A stretch of DNA of 64,000 bases. It comes from Listeria innocua. GTDB lineage: Bacteria; Bacillota; Bacilli; Lactobacillales; Listeriaceae. The notes under the pieces are model-generated. The model had not been told where the DNA came from. It ran no database searches and saw only the letters and a program-made list of their open reading frames with translations. Shown here piece after piece: positions 17,477 through 28,353 of this stretch (positions are counted from its first letter, which is position 1; the number at the start of each line of letters is the position of its first letter). The DNA is taken from the NCBI RefSeq assembly GCF_028596125.1, contig NZ_CP117229.1, positions 2,154,001 to 2,218,000 on the forward strand, in the 5' to 3' direction. Made by a program: the position numbers and the translations under genes.

Positions 17477-17502
17477 ATACCCCTACTATAACTTGTTTAA
17501 AC
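17477..17502 (-). promoter_or_regulatory. Candidate SigB promoter for spxA
   Basis: On the minus strand GTTT (17499-17502), 16 nt, then GGGTAT (17477-17482) matches the general-stress sigma-B consensus. It directs transcription toward spxA, giving a leader of about 180 nt. Expression data are needed to confirm use. Confidence 0.5.
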
Positions 17503-17566
17503 TAAAATCACATGAAAAAAACAGCTTTTTTATGAGAATTTCATGAGAATTTTAATTTTGTAAAAA

Positions 17567-17598
17567 AACACCAATCAGATTTTACCCTGATTGATGTT
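17567..17598 (-). terminator. Terminator after oppF
   Basis: CAATCAG (17572-17578) pairs with CTGATTG (17587-17593), extended by flanking ACA/TGT; the minus strand ends GTGTTTTTTTAC. Confidence 0.8.
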
Positions 17599-17605
17599 TT
17601 TATTT

Positions 17606-18574
17606 TTACTTAACAGCAGCTTCAGCAGTTAGTTTAGCATGCTTTTCTTTATACATAACTTCTTCTTCTTCTGAACAATAAACAAAGTGTCCAGGAGCAA
17701 TTTCGCGCATTTTAATTTCATCGCCATCTTTGTAATTATGAATAGTTGGATCATATGCTTTACGCACACGAGTACGTTCATAATTAGGATCTGGCAGTGG
17801 AATAGCGGATAGAAGTGACTCAGTATAAGGATGTAGCGGTGCATGATATAAATCATTTGCAGGCGCTAGCTCTACTAATTTACCGAAGTACATTACGCCA
17901 ATACGATCACTAATGTATTTAACCATTGATAAATCGTGGGCAATGAATAGGTAAGTTAGATTTTTTTCTTTTTGTAATTGACGTAATAAGTTAACTACTT
18001 GTGCTTGGATAGATACATCCAGTGCAGAAATAGGCTCATCGGCAATAATAAATTCTGGTTGAACTGCAAGCGCACGAGCAATACCGATACGTTGACGTTG
18101 ACCACCGGAAAATTCATGTGGGTAACGACCTGCATGTTCTTTGCTTAGTCCAACTGTTTCAAGTAGCTCATATACTTGTTGGTTCGTTTCTTCAGGTGTT
18201 TTAGCAAGGCCATGAATACGAATACCTTCAGCAATAATATCTTTAACTTTCATACGCGGATTTAAAGACGCATATGGATCTTGGAAAATCATTTGCATTT
18301 TACGACGGAATTCAAGCATTTCTTTACGGCTTTTACGTGCGTGCACATCTTTACCGTTATAAATAACTTCTCCACCAGTTGCATCATACAAACGAATAAT
18401 TGTACGTCCAGTTGTAGATTTACCACAACCAGATTCACCTACTAAACCAAGTGTTTCACCTTTATAAATATCAAAAGAAATATCATCAACAGCACGTACT
18501 TCACTTGCAGTACCTTTGTTAAAGTATTGCTTTAGATTATGAATCTCTAATAATTTTTCTTTTTGTTCAGTCAT
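17606..18574 (-). CDS. oppF: Oligopeptide ABC transporter ATPase OppF
   Basis: The product is 322 residues. Walker A GESGCGKST, signature FSGGQRQRIGIARAL, Walker B FIIADEPISALD, then the oligopeptide/dipeptide C-terminal extension (HPYTESLLSAIPLPDP). It pairs with OppD to power import. Its start overlaps the oppD stop as ATGA. It is the last gene of oppBCDF, with a terminator 10 nt beyond. Confidence 0.95.
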   Translation of the reverse strand: MTEQKEKLLEIHNLKQYFNKGTASEVRAVDDISFDIYKGETLGLVGESGCGKSTTGRTIIRLYDATGGEVIYNGKDVHARKSRKEMLEFRRKMQMIFQDPYASLNPRMKVKDIIAEGIRIHGLAKTPEETNQQVYELLETVGLSKEHAGRYPHEFSGGQRQRIGIARALAVQPEFIIADEPISALDVSIQAQVVNLLRQLQKEKNLTYLFIAHDLSMVKYISDRIGVMYFGKLVELAPANDLYHAPLHPYTESLLSAIPLPDPNYERTRVRKAYDPTIHNYKDGDEIKMREIAPGHFVYCSEEEEVMYKEKHAKLTAEAAVK

Positions 18575-19647
18575 TCTACTTCTACCCCTTTCGCATGGAC
18601 AGCTTGCATGCCAGGATGAAGTTCCGCAAACTGTTCTTGGCGACGTAATACAGCATCAGGAGGCGTTACTTCAGGTGCATCAGGATGAAGCAACCATGTA
18701 GCCGCATAATGTGTATCAGACACCTTAAATAGTGGTGGCTCTTCTTCAAGGTCAATTTGCATTGCATATTTATTACGCGCAGCAAATGCGTCCCCTTTTG
18801 GAGGATGAAGTAAGTCTGGTGGCGTACCTGGAATAACAAATAATTCTTCATCATCTGTATCCAAAGTAGGCATAGAACTAATTAATCCCCATGTATAAGG
18901 ATGTTGCGGATTATAGAAAATTTCATCGACTGTACCGATTTCTACAATCTTACCACCGTACATAACAGCAACACGGTCTGCAACATTCGCAACCACGCCA
19001 AGGTCATGGGTAATGAAGATAATCGATGTATCAATTTTTTTCTGTAAGTCTTTCATTAAATCCAAAATTTGCGCTTGGATTGTAACGTCTAATGCTGTTG
19101 TTGGTTCATCAGCAATTAGAATTTGCGGGTTACATGCAAGTGAAATCGCGATAACAACCCGTTGACGCATCCCACCAGAAAATTGGTGAGGATATTGTTT
19201 AATTCTTTCTTCTGCATTTGCAATACCAACTAATTGAAGTAAACGAAGAGCTGTTTTATGAGCTTCATGTTTACTAATTTTTTGGTGTTTAATAAGTGGT
19301 TCAGAAATTTGTTTTCCAATTGTCATCGTTGGATTCAAGGATGTCATTGGATCTTGGAAAATCATAGCTATATCTTTCCCACGAATTTTTTGCATTTGTT
19401 TTTCGTGAGCTTTAGCGATATCCATTCCGTTAAATAAAATTTGGCCACTTTTAATTTCTGAGTTACCTTCTGGAAGTAAACGCATAATCGATTTTGTCGT
19501 TACTGATTTACCAGAACCAGATTCGCCAACAATCGCTAAGGTTTCCCCTTTATATAAGTCAAAATTAACTCCACGAATCGCCTTAACTTCTCCGGCATAT
19601 GTGTGGAATGAAATATTTAAATCTTTAACTTCTAATAGCTTTTCCAT
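18571..19647 (-). CDS. oppD: Oligopeptide ABC transporter ATPase OppD
   Basis: The product is 358 residues. Walker A GESGSGKSV, signature FSGGMRQRVVIAI, Walker B ILIADEPTTALD, C-terminal peptide-transporter domain (HPYTWGLISSMPTLD, PPDLLHPPKGDAFAARN). The C-terminal Cys-rich Fe-S loop found in some OppD proteins is replaced by RNKYAMQ-type sequence without clustered Cys. Ribosome site AGGTGAGG precedes the ATG. Confidence 0.95.
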   Translation of the reverse strand: MEKLLEVKDLNISFHTYAGEVKAIRGVNFDLYKGETLAIVGESGSGKSVTTKSIMRLLPEGNSEIKSGQILFNGMDIAKAHEKQMQKIRGKDIAMIFQDPMTSLNPTMTIGKQISEPLIKHQKISKHEAHKTALRLLQLVGIANAEERIKQYPHQFSGGMRQRVVIAISLACNPQILIADEPTTALDVTIQAQILDLMKDLQKKIDTSIIFITHDLGVVANVADRVAVMYGGKIVEIGTVDEIFYNPQHPYTWGLISSMPTLDTDDEELFVIPGTPPDLLHPPKGDAFAARNKYAMQIDLEEEPPLFKVSDTHYAATWLLHPDAPEVTPPDAVLRRQEQFAELHPGMQAVHAKGVEVE

Positions 19648-19664
19648 TTTTCCTCACCTCTCTT

Positions 19665-20699
19665 TTAATCGCGCATTTTAGGATCAAAGGCATCACGCAA
19701 GCCATCTGCAATTAAGTTAAATGCAATCATGATGATACAAAGTACAATACATGGATAAAGAATCATATACGGTAATACTTGTAATGTTTTATATCCATCA
19801 TTTACCAAGACACCAAGAGATGCTGCTGGCGCTGGAAGACCTAACCCAATAAAGCTTAGGAAGGCTTCAAAGAAAATCGCACTAGGAATACTAAACATAA
19901 TGTTAATGATAATAATCCCAGAAATATTTGGTATTAAGTGTTTTACAAGAATTTTCGGAGTAGATTCTCCTAGAGTCATGGAAGCCATAACAAATTCTTG
20001 GTTTTTAAGTTTTAAGACTTGTCCCCTGACTACCCGAGCCATCGTTATCCAACTGGTCATGGCAATTGCTATGATAATGGAAACAATCCCTGGATCAAGT
20101 ATCAGCATCATTAAGATAACAACAACTAAGTTTGGAATTGCACCAATAACTTCTAGAATACGTTGCATAACGTTATCTACTCGACCACCAACATAACCGG
20201 AAATCAATCCGTAAGTTACACCAATGATTAAATCACATAGTGCTGCAACAACAGCAATAATAAGTGATACACGTGTACCAGCCCAAATACGAGCAAATTG
20301 GTCACGTCCGAGTGTATCACTACCTAACCAGTAGTAAGTACCCTCTTTAATGTTATTTTGTTTATAAATATCAACGTCTTCTCCACCAATAGACTGATGA
20401 CCATTCCAAAATGGCATATTTTCAAATCCTTGAACTTTCGGTGGAAGACTTGCATTTTCAGTAATTTGTCTATTAATATCATTTTTTGGTCCTAGATTTT
20501 GTGATAAATAAGGTCCAACAATCGCCATGATAATAACAAGGGCTAATACAATAAGTGAAACTAAAGCCGCTTTATTTTTACGAATACGAAGCCAAGAATC
20601 TTGCATAAATGTTAAACTTGGACGATTAATTTTTTCCGCTTCTGCATCAAGGATGTGTGCTGGCTGGAATCTTTCTTTTGCAATTTTATGTTCTGCCAT
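19665..20699 (-). CDS. oppC: Oligopeptide ABC transporter permease OppC
   Basis: The product is 344 residues. It has an N-terminal cytoplasmic stretch, a first membrane helix at about 38-60, a large external loop (about 60-140), then five membrane helices with the coupling motif MASMTLGESTPKILVKHLIPN. The end FNLIADGLRDAFDPKMRD is typical. Start overlaps the oppB stop (TAATG). Confidence 0.95.
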   Translation of the reverse strand: MAEHKIAKERFQPAHILDAEAEKINRPSLTFMQDSWLRIRKNKAALVSLIVLALVIIMAIVGPYLSQNLGPKNDINRQITENASLPPKVQGFENMPFWNGHQSIGGEDVDIYKQNNIKEGTYYWLGSDTLGRDQFARIWAGTRVSLIIAVVAALCDLIIGVTYGLISGYVGGRVDNVMQRILEVIGAIPNLVVVILMMLILDPGIVSIIIAIAMTSWITMARVVRGQVLKLKNQEFVMASMTLGESTPKILVKHLIPNISGIIIINIMFSIPSAIFFEAFLSFIGLGLPAPAASLGVLVNDGYKTLQVLPYMILYPCIVLCIIMIAFNLIADGLRDAFDPKMRD

Positions 20700-21628
20700 T
20701 ATTTTCTACCTCCAGACACACGGATTCGTGGATCAATCAATCCGTAAAGAATATCTACTACCAAGATAACAAATACAAGCATAGCAGCAAATAATAATGT
20801 AGTTCCCATAATTACTGGATAGTCATTCATTTGAATAGAAGAAACGAACTGACTTCCGATACCTGGGATACTATAAATGTTTTCAATAACAAGGGAACCA
20901 GTCATCAGTGCAACCGATAATGGTCCTAAAACAGTAATTAAAGGAATAAGTGCATTACGAATCGCATGTTTTACTGCTACTTCAGTTCTGCTATTCCCTT
21001 TTGCTTTTGCAAGTAGAACATAATCAGATGCAAATACATCGATTAATTCTGTTCTCATAAAACGAGCTGCTGTTGCAAGCGGGAACATAGCAAGTGCGAA
21101 CGCTGGCAAAATTGTATCTGCAAACGAACCCCATCCTGCCACTGGGAAAATTTGTAATTTAGCTCCTAACCAGTATTGCAACACAGTCGCAAATACAAAT
21201 GATGGAACTGATTTACCTAGTATTGCTATAAATGTACTCGTATAATCCGGCCACCTATTTTGATACATGGCCGCTACGACCCCAAGTAAAATACCAAAGA
21301 TAACACCAAAAACCATTGCCTCAAGTGCTAATTGGACAGATGGACCAATCAGTGCACCTAAAATCTCAGACACTGGTCTATTATCAAGTTGGAAGGAAAC
21401 ACCAAGATCTCCTTTTACCAAACCTGTCATATAATTTAAGTATTGGACTGGAATTGAATCATTTAGTCCATATTTTTCATTCATCATGTGAATTTGTTCG
21501 TCAGATAGTTTCTCCTGATTACGGTAAGGCGTACCAGGCAAGAATTTCATAAGAACAAACGTAACCGAAGCAATGATGAATAACGTTATAAGCATATATA
21601 ATACTCTTTTTAACGTATATTTAACCAT
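20699..21628 (-). CDS. oppB: Oligopeptide ABC transporter permease OppB
   Basis: The product is 309 residues with six membrane helices. The N-terminus MVKYTLKRVLYMLITLFIIASVTFVLMKFLPG and the coupling loop ASDYVLLAKAKGNSRTEVAVKHAIRNA are family hallmarks. The gene follows oppA after 277 nt and a hairpin, so it is likely expressed less than oppA. Confidence 0.95.
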   Translation of the reverse strand: MVKYTLKRVLYMLITLFIIASVTFVLMKFLPGTPYRNQEKLSDEQIHMMNEKYGLNDSIPVQYLNYMTGLVKGDLGVSFQLDNRPVSEILGALIGPSVQLALEAMVFGVIFGILLGVVAAMYQNRWPDYTSTFIAILGKSVPSFVFATVLQYWLGAKLQIFPVAGWGSFADTILPAFALAMFPLATAARFMRTELIDVFASDYVLLAKAKGNSRTEVAVKHAIRNALIPLITVLGPLSVALMTGSLVIENIYSIPGIGSQFVSSIQMNDYPVIMGTTLLFAAMLVFVILVVDILYGLIDPRIRVSGGRK

Positions 21629-21844
21629 CTATCTCTACACCTCCCAGTTTTAATAAATATATAAAAAAGTTATTCCTAACCAAATTCGCAAGTTTAGTGA
21701 GCCTTTTTCTTCGTTTCTAAACTTTTATTGCAAAAGTGCAAATTAGTTAGGAAAAAAACTTCATTTTTCGAATGTTAGGTTCTAGATAAACTAGAAAAGG
21801 ATACTTTAATTTTTTATTATAACACATCAAAATCATCAGCAAAA

Positions 21845-21880
21845 GGAGAGAGCATATCGAAATATACTCTCTCTTTCCGT
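21845..21880 (-). terminator. UUCG-capped hairpin between oppA and oppB
   Basis: On the minus strand GAGAGAGTATAT, loop TTCG, ATATGCTCTCTCC, then TTTTGC. Arms are at 21845-21857 and 21862-21873. A very stable tetraloop hairpin with a short U-run, fitting partial termination that keeps the binding protein in excess over permeases. Confidence 0.8.
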
Positions 21881-21905
21881 CAAGCATTTCTTAAAGACTA
21901 ATATT

Positions 21906-23585
21906 TTATTTAGTCAAGTATGTTTCTTTGTAAGTGTAGTCTGGACCAAATGGATTTTTTTGCAAGTTTTTAATGTAGTCTTTTTGTAGGTATGCAGTAG
22001 AACGTTGATAAAGTGGTTGAACAGCTACATCATCCGTAAGAAGGATTTTTTCTGCTTTAACCATTTCATCCCAACGTTTTTGTTCGTCAGCTGCATAAGT
22101 TACAGACGCATCATTTAAAATCTTGTCATAGTCTTTGTTAGAATAACTCATTCTGTTTTGTGCACCATCAGTTACGAATAGATCTAAGAAAGTGGATGGA
22201 TCTTGATAGTCAGGACCCCAGCCGCTCATAGAGAAGTCGTAATCTTGGTTTTGGTCATTTTGTAAACGAACTTTAAATGGTACGTTTTTAAGTTTAACTG
22301 TAAGACCATCTAAGTTCTTTTGTAGTTGGTCTTGAATGAATTCAGAAGATTTTCTCGCATTTTCAGTATCATCACTTGTGAATTCAACTGTAATTTCGTT
22401 AACTCCTAATTCTTTCAAACCAGCTTTCCATGCTTTTTGTGCTTCTTTTACATCATATTCTAAATGTGCACCAGATTCTTTTGTATAATCTTCTTTGTTA
22501 CCTGGATCAAAAGTGAATCCTTCTGGTACAAGATTGTTTGCAGGTTTAGATCCGTTTTTAAGAACTGTGTCAGTGTACGATTGTTTGTCAATCGCAAGTG
22601 CAATAGCTTTACGGATGTTTTTGTTAGCAAATACTGTGTCTTTGCCAGCACGTTTTTGGTTAAATTTAATGTAGAAAGTTGAAGAATCGTTCACTGTTAC
22701 ATAGTCTTTATTGTTTTTGTTTTGAGCTGCATAATCAGCACTTAATACTGTGCGATCAACTTTGTCAGTGTTGTATAAGTTAAGTCCAGTACCGGAGTCT
22801 TGAACAACTTGTACGTTGATTTGTTTCAACTTAACTTTATCTTTATCCCAATATTTATCATTTTTTACGTAAGTCCATTTTTTGTTTGTTCCAGTCCAAT
22901 CTTTAAGTTGGAAAGGTCCGTTGAATAACATGTTATCACTATTTTGTGCATATTTTTCGCCTTTTTCCGTAACGAATTTTTCGTTAAGTGGGAAGAAAGT
23001 TGGGAATGCGAATAGTGAGTTAATGTAAGCAGTTGGTTTAGAAAGAGTAACTTCTAAAGTATAATCATCTACTGCTTTAATTCCTAATTCTTCAGGTTTT
23101 TTCTTGCCAGCTACGATATCGCCACCGTTTTTGATTGCATCAAATAGGTAAGAATATGTTGCTGCAGTGTTAGGGTCAACCGCACGACGCCATGAGTAAA
23201 CATAGTCATTTGCAGTTACAGGATCTCCGTTAGACCATTTTGCATCTTCACGAAGTTTGATAGTATAAACTGTTTTGTCATCGCTAATTTTTGGCTCTTC
23301 AGCAGCACCGGCAATGGCAGGAATACCATCTTTGTTAAGCGCATATAGACCTTCGTTTGTTTGGTTTACAACGTTTAAACCAACTTGGTCATCCGCTTTT
23401 GTGCTGTCTGCAGAAGGAATTAATGCACTTTCTGTCAAGTTAAGTACTTGCTCTCCTGAAGCTTTTCCTGAGTTTGAGCCTTTTTTGTCGTCGGATTTGG
23501 AATCTGATCCGCCTCCACATGCTACCAAGACTAAGCTTAGTAATAGTGTTAATCCAAGTGTAAGAAATAATTTAGATTTTTTCAC
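21906..23585 (-). CDS. oppA: Oligopeptide-binding lipoprotein OppA
   Basis: The product is 559 residues. Lipobox LVAC puts the lipidated Cys at 23. A Ser/Asp/Lys linker then leads into the SBP_bac_5 fold (LREDAKWSNGDPVTANDYVYSWRRAVDP and WGPDYQDPSTFLDLF are strong matches, cited in part). GTG start behind GGGAGG. OppA captures peptides for nutrition; in L. monocytogenes it is reported to matter at low temperature and early in macrophage infection. Confidence 0.96.
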   Translation of the reverse strand: MKKSKLFLTLGLTLLLSLVLVACGGGSDSKSDDKKGSNSGKASGEQVLNLTESALIPSADSTKADDQVGLNVVNQTNEGLYALNKDGIPAIAGAAEEPKISDDKTVYTIKLREDAKWSNGDPVTANDYVYSWRRAVDPNTAATYSYLFDAIKNGGDIVAGKKKPEELGIKAVDDYTLEVTLSKPTAYINSLFAFPTFFPLNEKFVTEKGEKYAQNSDNMLFNGPFQLKDWTGTNKKWTYVKNDKYWDKDKVKLKQINVQVVQDSGTGLNLYNTDKVDRTVLSADYAAQNKNNKDYVTVNDSSTFYIKFNQKRAGKDTVFANKNIRKAIALAIDKQSYTDTVLKNGSKPANNLVPEGFTFDPGNKEDYTKESGAHLEYDVKEAQKAWKAGLKELGVNEITVEFTSDDTENARKSSEFIQDQLQKNLDGLTVKLKNVPFKVRLQNDQNQDYDFSMSGWGPDYQDPSTFLDLFVTDGAQNRMSYSNKDYDKILNDASVTYAADEQKRWDEMVKAEKILLTDDVAVQPLYQRSTAYLQKDYIKNLQKNPFGPDYTYKETYLTK

Positions 23586-24211
23586 TAAGTAGACCTCCCT
23601 TTTTTATTTTTCTGAAAAATTGTTTCGATACCTATTATACTCTAAGAATTCTGGCTTTGTAAATTATTTTTACAAGATAAATGAAAACAAGGATGAAAGA
23701 TACAAGTTATTAAAATATTAAGGCAAAATTGAAATTGCGCGAAAAATCTGAACAGAGATTGTTACGCTATCCATTATTTTGCAATAACTAGAATTAATTA
23801 TGTATACTTTGCTAAACCTTTTGATTAAGTTTTCAGAAAACATAACCATTTAAATTGATAAATTTACAATCGACTTGGCCAGTTATGTATAAATCCAACG
23901 AAGCCATCTTTTTCTGTATAAGAAAAAATATCGAACCCCTTTAAAATTTTTTAAAGGATTATTATATTTATATACTTTTTTTGAGCTGTTGTCTAGATAA
24001 AAATATCAAAAATTTAATTAAATTTTGTAATAAATTCGAAAAACGTTGGTATAGTGGGATTTTTTTGTTAATAATATGTAAAGACAGTTTAGCGATTTTT
24101 TTGCAGAAAAGGTCTAATTTCTAACATTGCATGATAGCTTCCTTCTATCATATAGTGTTTCTGTTAGAATTGTGATAAAGTGAATTATGAATTTTAATTA
24201 GAGGTGAAGTT
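23586..24211. promoter_or_regulatory. 626-nt AT-rich intergenic region with the divergent oppA and DUF3899 promoters
   Basis: No credible gene. For oppA (minus) TTTACA (23658-23663), 18 nt, TATAAT (23634-23639) gives a short leader. For the plus-strand gene TTGCAT (24127-24132), 18 nt, TATAGT (24151-24156), with a small hairpin TGATAG/CTATCA inside the spacer. A CCTTTAAAA/TTTTAAAGG inverted repeat lies near 23938-23957. The remaining 300 nt or so is low-complexity AT sequence in which I see nothing assignable. Confidence 0.5.
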
Positions 24212-24553
24212 ATGTTTTTACGAATTTCTATTTATACACTAATTCAAGAAGCTATTGTATTTGGAATCCTGCTTTTTGGAAAAAATGGTGTAAGTTTAAG
24301 CGGTTATATAGACGTCGCGTTTCTCGTCTCACTTATTACATTATTAATTGGTTTGCTAGTTTATATTATGAGGAGCGGTTTTTTAGACCGAGTTCATAAC
24401 GGCTTCCGAAGTATTTCTCGTAAAATCAAACGTGAAGAAGAAAATGAGTTCTCGGATATGCTCCTTTCAGAACTTGTTGGGCTCCGATATGCTGGGATTT
24501 TAATTAGCGCACTGCTTGTTATGCTCTCCAGTATTCTCTGTATGTTTTTATGA
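24212..24553 (+). CDS. Small membrane protein, DUF3899 family (lmo2197-like)
   Basis: The product is 113 residues with three hydrophobic segments: about 5-22, 32-53 and 93-112. Between the last two is a basic cytoplasmic loop (RSISRKIKREEENEFSDMLLSELVGLRYAG), a pattern of DUF3899 proteins that also sit between opp and trpS in Bacillus-type genomes. Ribosome site GAGGTG. Function unknown. Confidence 0.8.
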   Translation: MFLRISIYTLIQEAIVFGILLFGKNGVSLSGYIDVAFLVSLITLLIGLLVYIMRSGFLDRVHNGFRSISRKIKREEENEFSDMLLSELVGLRYAGILISALLVMLSSILCMFL

Positions 24554-24583
24554 TTGACAAGCCGTTTTGTAAACTGATAAAAT
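24554..24583 (+). promoter_or_regulatory. Promoter of the trpS T-box transcript
   Basis: TTGACA (24554-24559), 18 nt, TAAAAT (24578-24583), beginning at the stop codon of the DUF3899 gene. Transcription should start near 24590, just before the T-box. Confidence 0.7.
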
Positions 24584-24599
24584 GAACTTAATATAACTG

Positions 24600-25888
<1,289 letters not shown>

Positions 25889-25890
25889 AT

Positions 25891-25929
25891 AAAAGGCGAA
25901 TACTTGGATAACCAAGTATTCGCCTTTTT
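25891..25929. terminator. Bidirectional terminator between trpS and ohr
   Basis: Perfect arms 25891-25907 and 25912-25928 (AAAAGGCGAATACTTGG), loop ATAA, T-runs on both sides; it serves both convergent genes. Confidence 0.92.
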
Positions 25930-25937
25930 ACTATTAA

Positions 25938-26354
25938 TTAACCTACTTTAATTTCCACATCAATGTTACCGCGAGTAGCTTTAGAGTAAGGACAAACTTC
26001 ATGTGCTTTTTTAAGAAGTTCTTCTGTTTTTTCTTTATCTTGTCCTTCAATAGTTCCTTCTAATAATACTCCGATTTTGAAACCATTGTCTTCTGGGTCG
26101 CTATACAAGCTTACAGTCGCTGTTACAGTACTCTTAGCTTCAATTCCAGCTTTTCCAAGTACTAATTCTAATGCACTATTGAAACAAGCTCCATATCCTG
26201 CTGCAAATAATTGCTCAGGGTTTGTTCCACCGCCGCCGTCTCCACCAAGTTCTGTTGGTGCTGAGATTTCAAAATAAAATACGTTATCTGGAGAATGTAC
26301 TTCACCGCTTCTTCCACCAGTGTTAATAACCGTTGTTTCATAAAGTTTTTTCAT
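25938..26354 (-). CDS. ohr: Organic hydroperoxide resistance protein Ohr (OsmC family)
   Basis: The product is 138 residues. Catalytic Cys57 (YGACFNSAL) and Cys121 (EVCPYSKATRG) and the early Arg15 are in Ohr positions. The N-terminal KKLYETTVINTGGRSGEV matches Ohr rather than plain OsmC. It reduces organic peroxides using lipoylated proteins. Its start overlaps the end of the upstream ohrR, making an ohrR-ohr operon. Confidence 0.93.
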   Translation of the reverse strand: MKKLYETTVINTGGRSGEVHSPDNVFYFEISAPTELGGDGGGGTNPEQLFAAGYGACFNSALELVLGKAGIEAKSTVTATVSLYSDPEDNGFKIGVLLEGTIEGQDKEKTEELLKKAHEVCPYSKATRGNIDVEIKVG

Positions 26355-26793
26355 TTCCTATTCCTCCTAATTGATTAGTAAGTGCTTGTAATTTAGTAAG
26401 TAATTGTGTGTAATCTTGTTCCTCGAAACCTAGTAATTGAAGGCAAGTGTCCACGCTTTTTAACACAGCGGGTTGTATTTCTATTGCTTTTTCTGTTAGT
26501 TCAATATAGACACGGCGTTCATCTTCCGGATGACGACTCCGTGTTACATATCCCAAATTCTCCATTCGTTTTAACATTGGTGTTAATGTCCCGCTGTCTA
26601 AAGCTAATCTTTTTCCAAGATCAGTAACCGTTTGTTTTTCACCTTCCCATAAAACAAGTAACGTAATATATTGTGGATAGGTAAGTTGGAACGGATCTAG
26701 TGCTTCGCGGTAGAGTTTGGTAAATTGTTTGGATGCATTGTAAACAGAAAAACAAAGCTGTTCCTCTAATATACGCGTGTTCGTGTCCAACAT
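26338..26793 (-). CDS. ohrR: MarR-family peroxide sensor OhrR
   Basis: The product is 151 residues. Cys14 in EEQLCFSVYNASK is the one-Cys OhrR sensor position. The winged helix contains LALDSGTLTPMLKRMENLGYVTRSRHPEDERRVYIELT (quoted in part). Oxidation of Cys14 by organic peroxide releases DNA. A near-consensus OhrR operator lies 15 nt upstream of the start, so the gene represses itself and ohr. Confidence 0.92.
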   Translation of the reverse strand: MLDTNTRILEEQLCFSVYNASKQFTKLYREALDPFQLTYPQYITLLVLWEGEKQTVTDLGKRLALDSGTLTPMLKRMENLGYVTRSRHPEDERRVYIELTEKAIEIQPAVLKSVDTCLQLLGFEEQDYTQLLTKLQALTNQLGGIGNEKTL

Positions 26794-26807
26794 GTTCTCC
26801 TCCTTTT

Positions 26808-26838
26808 AAGTTGTGTACAATTTAATTTTATACAACTT
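26808..26838 (-). promoter_or_regulatory. OhrR operator
   Basis: Core TACAATTTAATTTTA (26816-26830) closely matches the Bacillus OhrR box. It is nested concentrically inside AAGTTGT (26808-26814) / ACAACTT (26832-26838), both centred on 26823. Confidence 0.8.
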
Positions 26839-26861
26839 TATTAATTAAAGCTAGTTTTTTG

Positions 26862-26902
26862 CTCAAAAAAAGCCTTGATTCCATTTTAGGAAACAAGGCT
26901 TT
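26862..26902 (-). terminator. Terminator after fabF
   Basis: AAAGCCTTGATTCC (26869-26882) pairs with GGAAACAAGGCTTT (26889-26902), with a T-run on the minus strand. Confidence 0.88.
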
Positions 26903-26909
26903 AGTTATT

Positions 26910-28151
26910 TTAGTCTTCTATTCTTTTGAATACTAGTGTCGCATTGTGGCCACCGAAGCCAAAAGAGTTAGACATTACGACATTTACTTCTGCTTCACGA
27001 GCTTTGTTTGGAACATAGTCCAAGTCACAAACTTCATCTTGATTTTCCAAGTGGATTGTTGGCGCGATAATATTATCACGAATACTTAATAAAGCAAAAA
27101 TAGCTTCAATACCACCTGATGCACCTAAAGTATGTCCTGTCATTGATTTGGTAGAGCTAATAGCCAATTTCTTCGCATGCTCACCGAACACAGTTTTAAT
27201 CGCTTGTGTTTCGTATTCATCATTGTAAGGAGTACTTGTTCCGTGCGCGTTAATGTAGTCAACTTTGTCAGGAGTAAGTCCCGCATCGTCAATCGCCATT
27301 TTCATTGCACGTGCAGCGCCTTCACCATTTGGCGCTGGTGCAGTAATATGATATGCATCACCTGTTGCACCGTAACCAACAACTTCTGCATAAATTTTAG
27401 CACCACGAGCTTTTGCATGTTCATATTCTTCTAAAATTACAACCCCAGCACCTTCACCAATAATAAAACCATCACGGTCTTTATCAAATGGACGACATGC
27501 TGTTTCTGGGTCTGGGTTTAATGATAAAGCTTTATTTGCTGTAAATCCTGCTAGTGACATTTTTGTAATTGGCGCCTCTGCTCCACCAGTAATCATTGCA
27601 TCTGCATCCCCGCGTTCGATAACTTTAAATGCGTCACCGATAGAGTTGGTTGCAGTCGCACATGCTGTTACTGTAGTAGAGTTAATTCCTTTTGCTCCAA
27701 AACGAATCGAAACTTGTCCTGAACCCATATCCGGAATCATCATTGGTACAAAGAACGGACTAACGCGACGATGTCCACGATTTAGGAAAACTTCATATTG
27801 CGTTTCGAATGTTTCCATTCCACCGATACCGGATCCAATCCATACACCAACACGAGTGGCATTGGAATCATCAATAATTAAGCCAGAATCTTGTACAGCC
27901 ATTTCAGCACTTGCAATGGCATAGTGGGTGAAACGGTCCATTTTACGAGCTTCTTTTTTCTCTAAATATTTTTCTACATCAAAGTCTTTTAATTCTGCTG
28001 CAATTTTAACCGGAAAGTCATCCGGATTAAGTCTTGTCATTTCTGCAACACCATTGACACCTTTTTTTGCGTTTTCCCACGAAGTTTCTGCATCATTCCC
28101 AATTGGTGTAACTGCTCCAATACCAGTAACAACTACTCTTCTTCTATCCAT
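26910..28151 (-). CDS. fabF: 3-oxoacyl-ACP synthase II FabF
   Basis: The product is 413 residues. Catalytic triad Cys164 (TACATATNS), His304 ([11 protein letters not shown]) and His341 ([12 protein letters not shown]). It elongates acyl-ACP by condensing malonyl-ACP in type II fatty acid synthesis. AAGGAG precedes the ATG. It follows fabH after 202 nt holding a hairpin, so some transcripts may stop in between. FapR control is expected through the fabH promoter. Confidence 0.97.
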   Translation of the reverse strand: MDRRRVVVTGIGAVTPIGNDAETSWENAKKGVNGVAEMTRLNPDDFPVKIAAELKDFDVEKYLEKKEARKMDRFTHYAIASAEMAVQDSGLIIDDSNATRVGVWIGSGIGGMETFETQYEVFLNRGHRRVSPFFVPMMIPDMGSGQVSIRFGAKGINSTTVTACATATNSIGDAFKVIERGDADAMITGGAEAPITKMSLAGFTANKALSLNPDPETACRPFDKDRDGFIIGEGAGVVILEEYEHAKARGAKIYAEVVGYGATGDAYHITAPAPNGEGAARAMKMAIDDAGLTPDKVDYINAHGTSTPYNDEYETQAIKTVFGEHAKKLAISSTKSMTGHTLGASGGIEAIFALLSIRDNIIAPTIHLENQDEVCDLDYVPNKAREAEVNVVMSNSFGFGGHNATLVFKRIED

Positions 28152-28291
28152 TTACTCATCTCCTTATTTTGCAATTCATAAAAAACAACTTCTGTCTGTG
28201 CGACAGCAGCTAGTATAAAATTAAGGCTTTATTTAAAATAAAAATATTGCACAAACAAAATAAACCAAAAGCCTGCTCTATTATAACATAA

Positions 28292-28337
28292 ATAAAGAAG
28301 AGTTGCCCTAACTAAAATAAACGTTAGGGCAACTTTC
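28292..28337 (-). terminator. Hairpin between fabH and fabF
   Basis: Perfect 12-bp arms AGTTGCCCTAAC (28301-28312) and GTTAGGGCAACT (28323-28334). The minus-strand tail is CTTCTTTATTT, so termination may be partial. Confidence 0.75.
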
Positions 28338-28353
28338 CTTTTGACGTATTTTT

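Noticed and set aside
23936-23958. Inverted repeat in the oppA upstream region as a regulator site
   Set aside because: It is AT-only with a short G/C cap and likely to occur by chance in such sequence.
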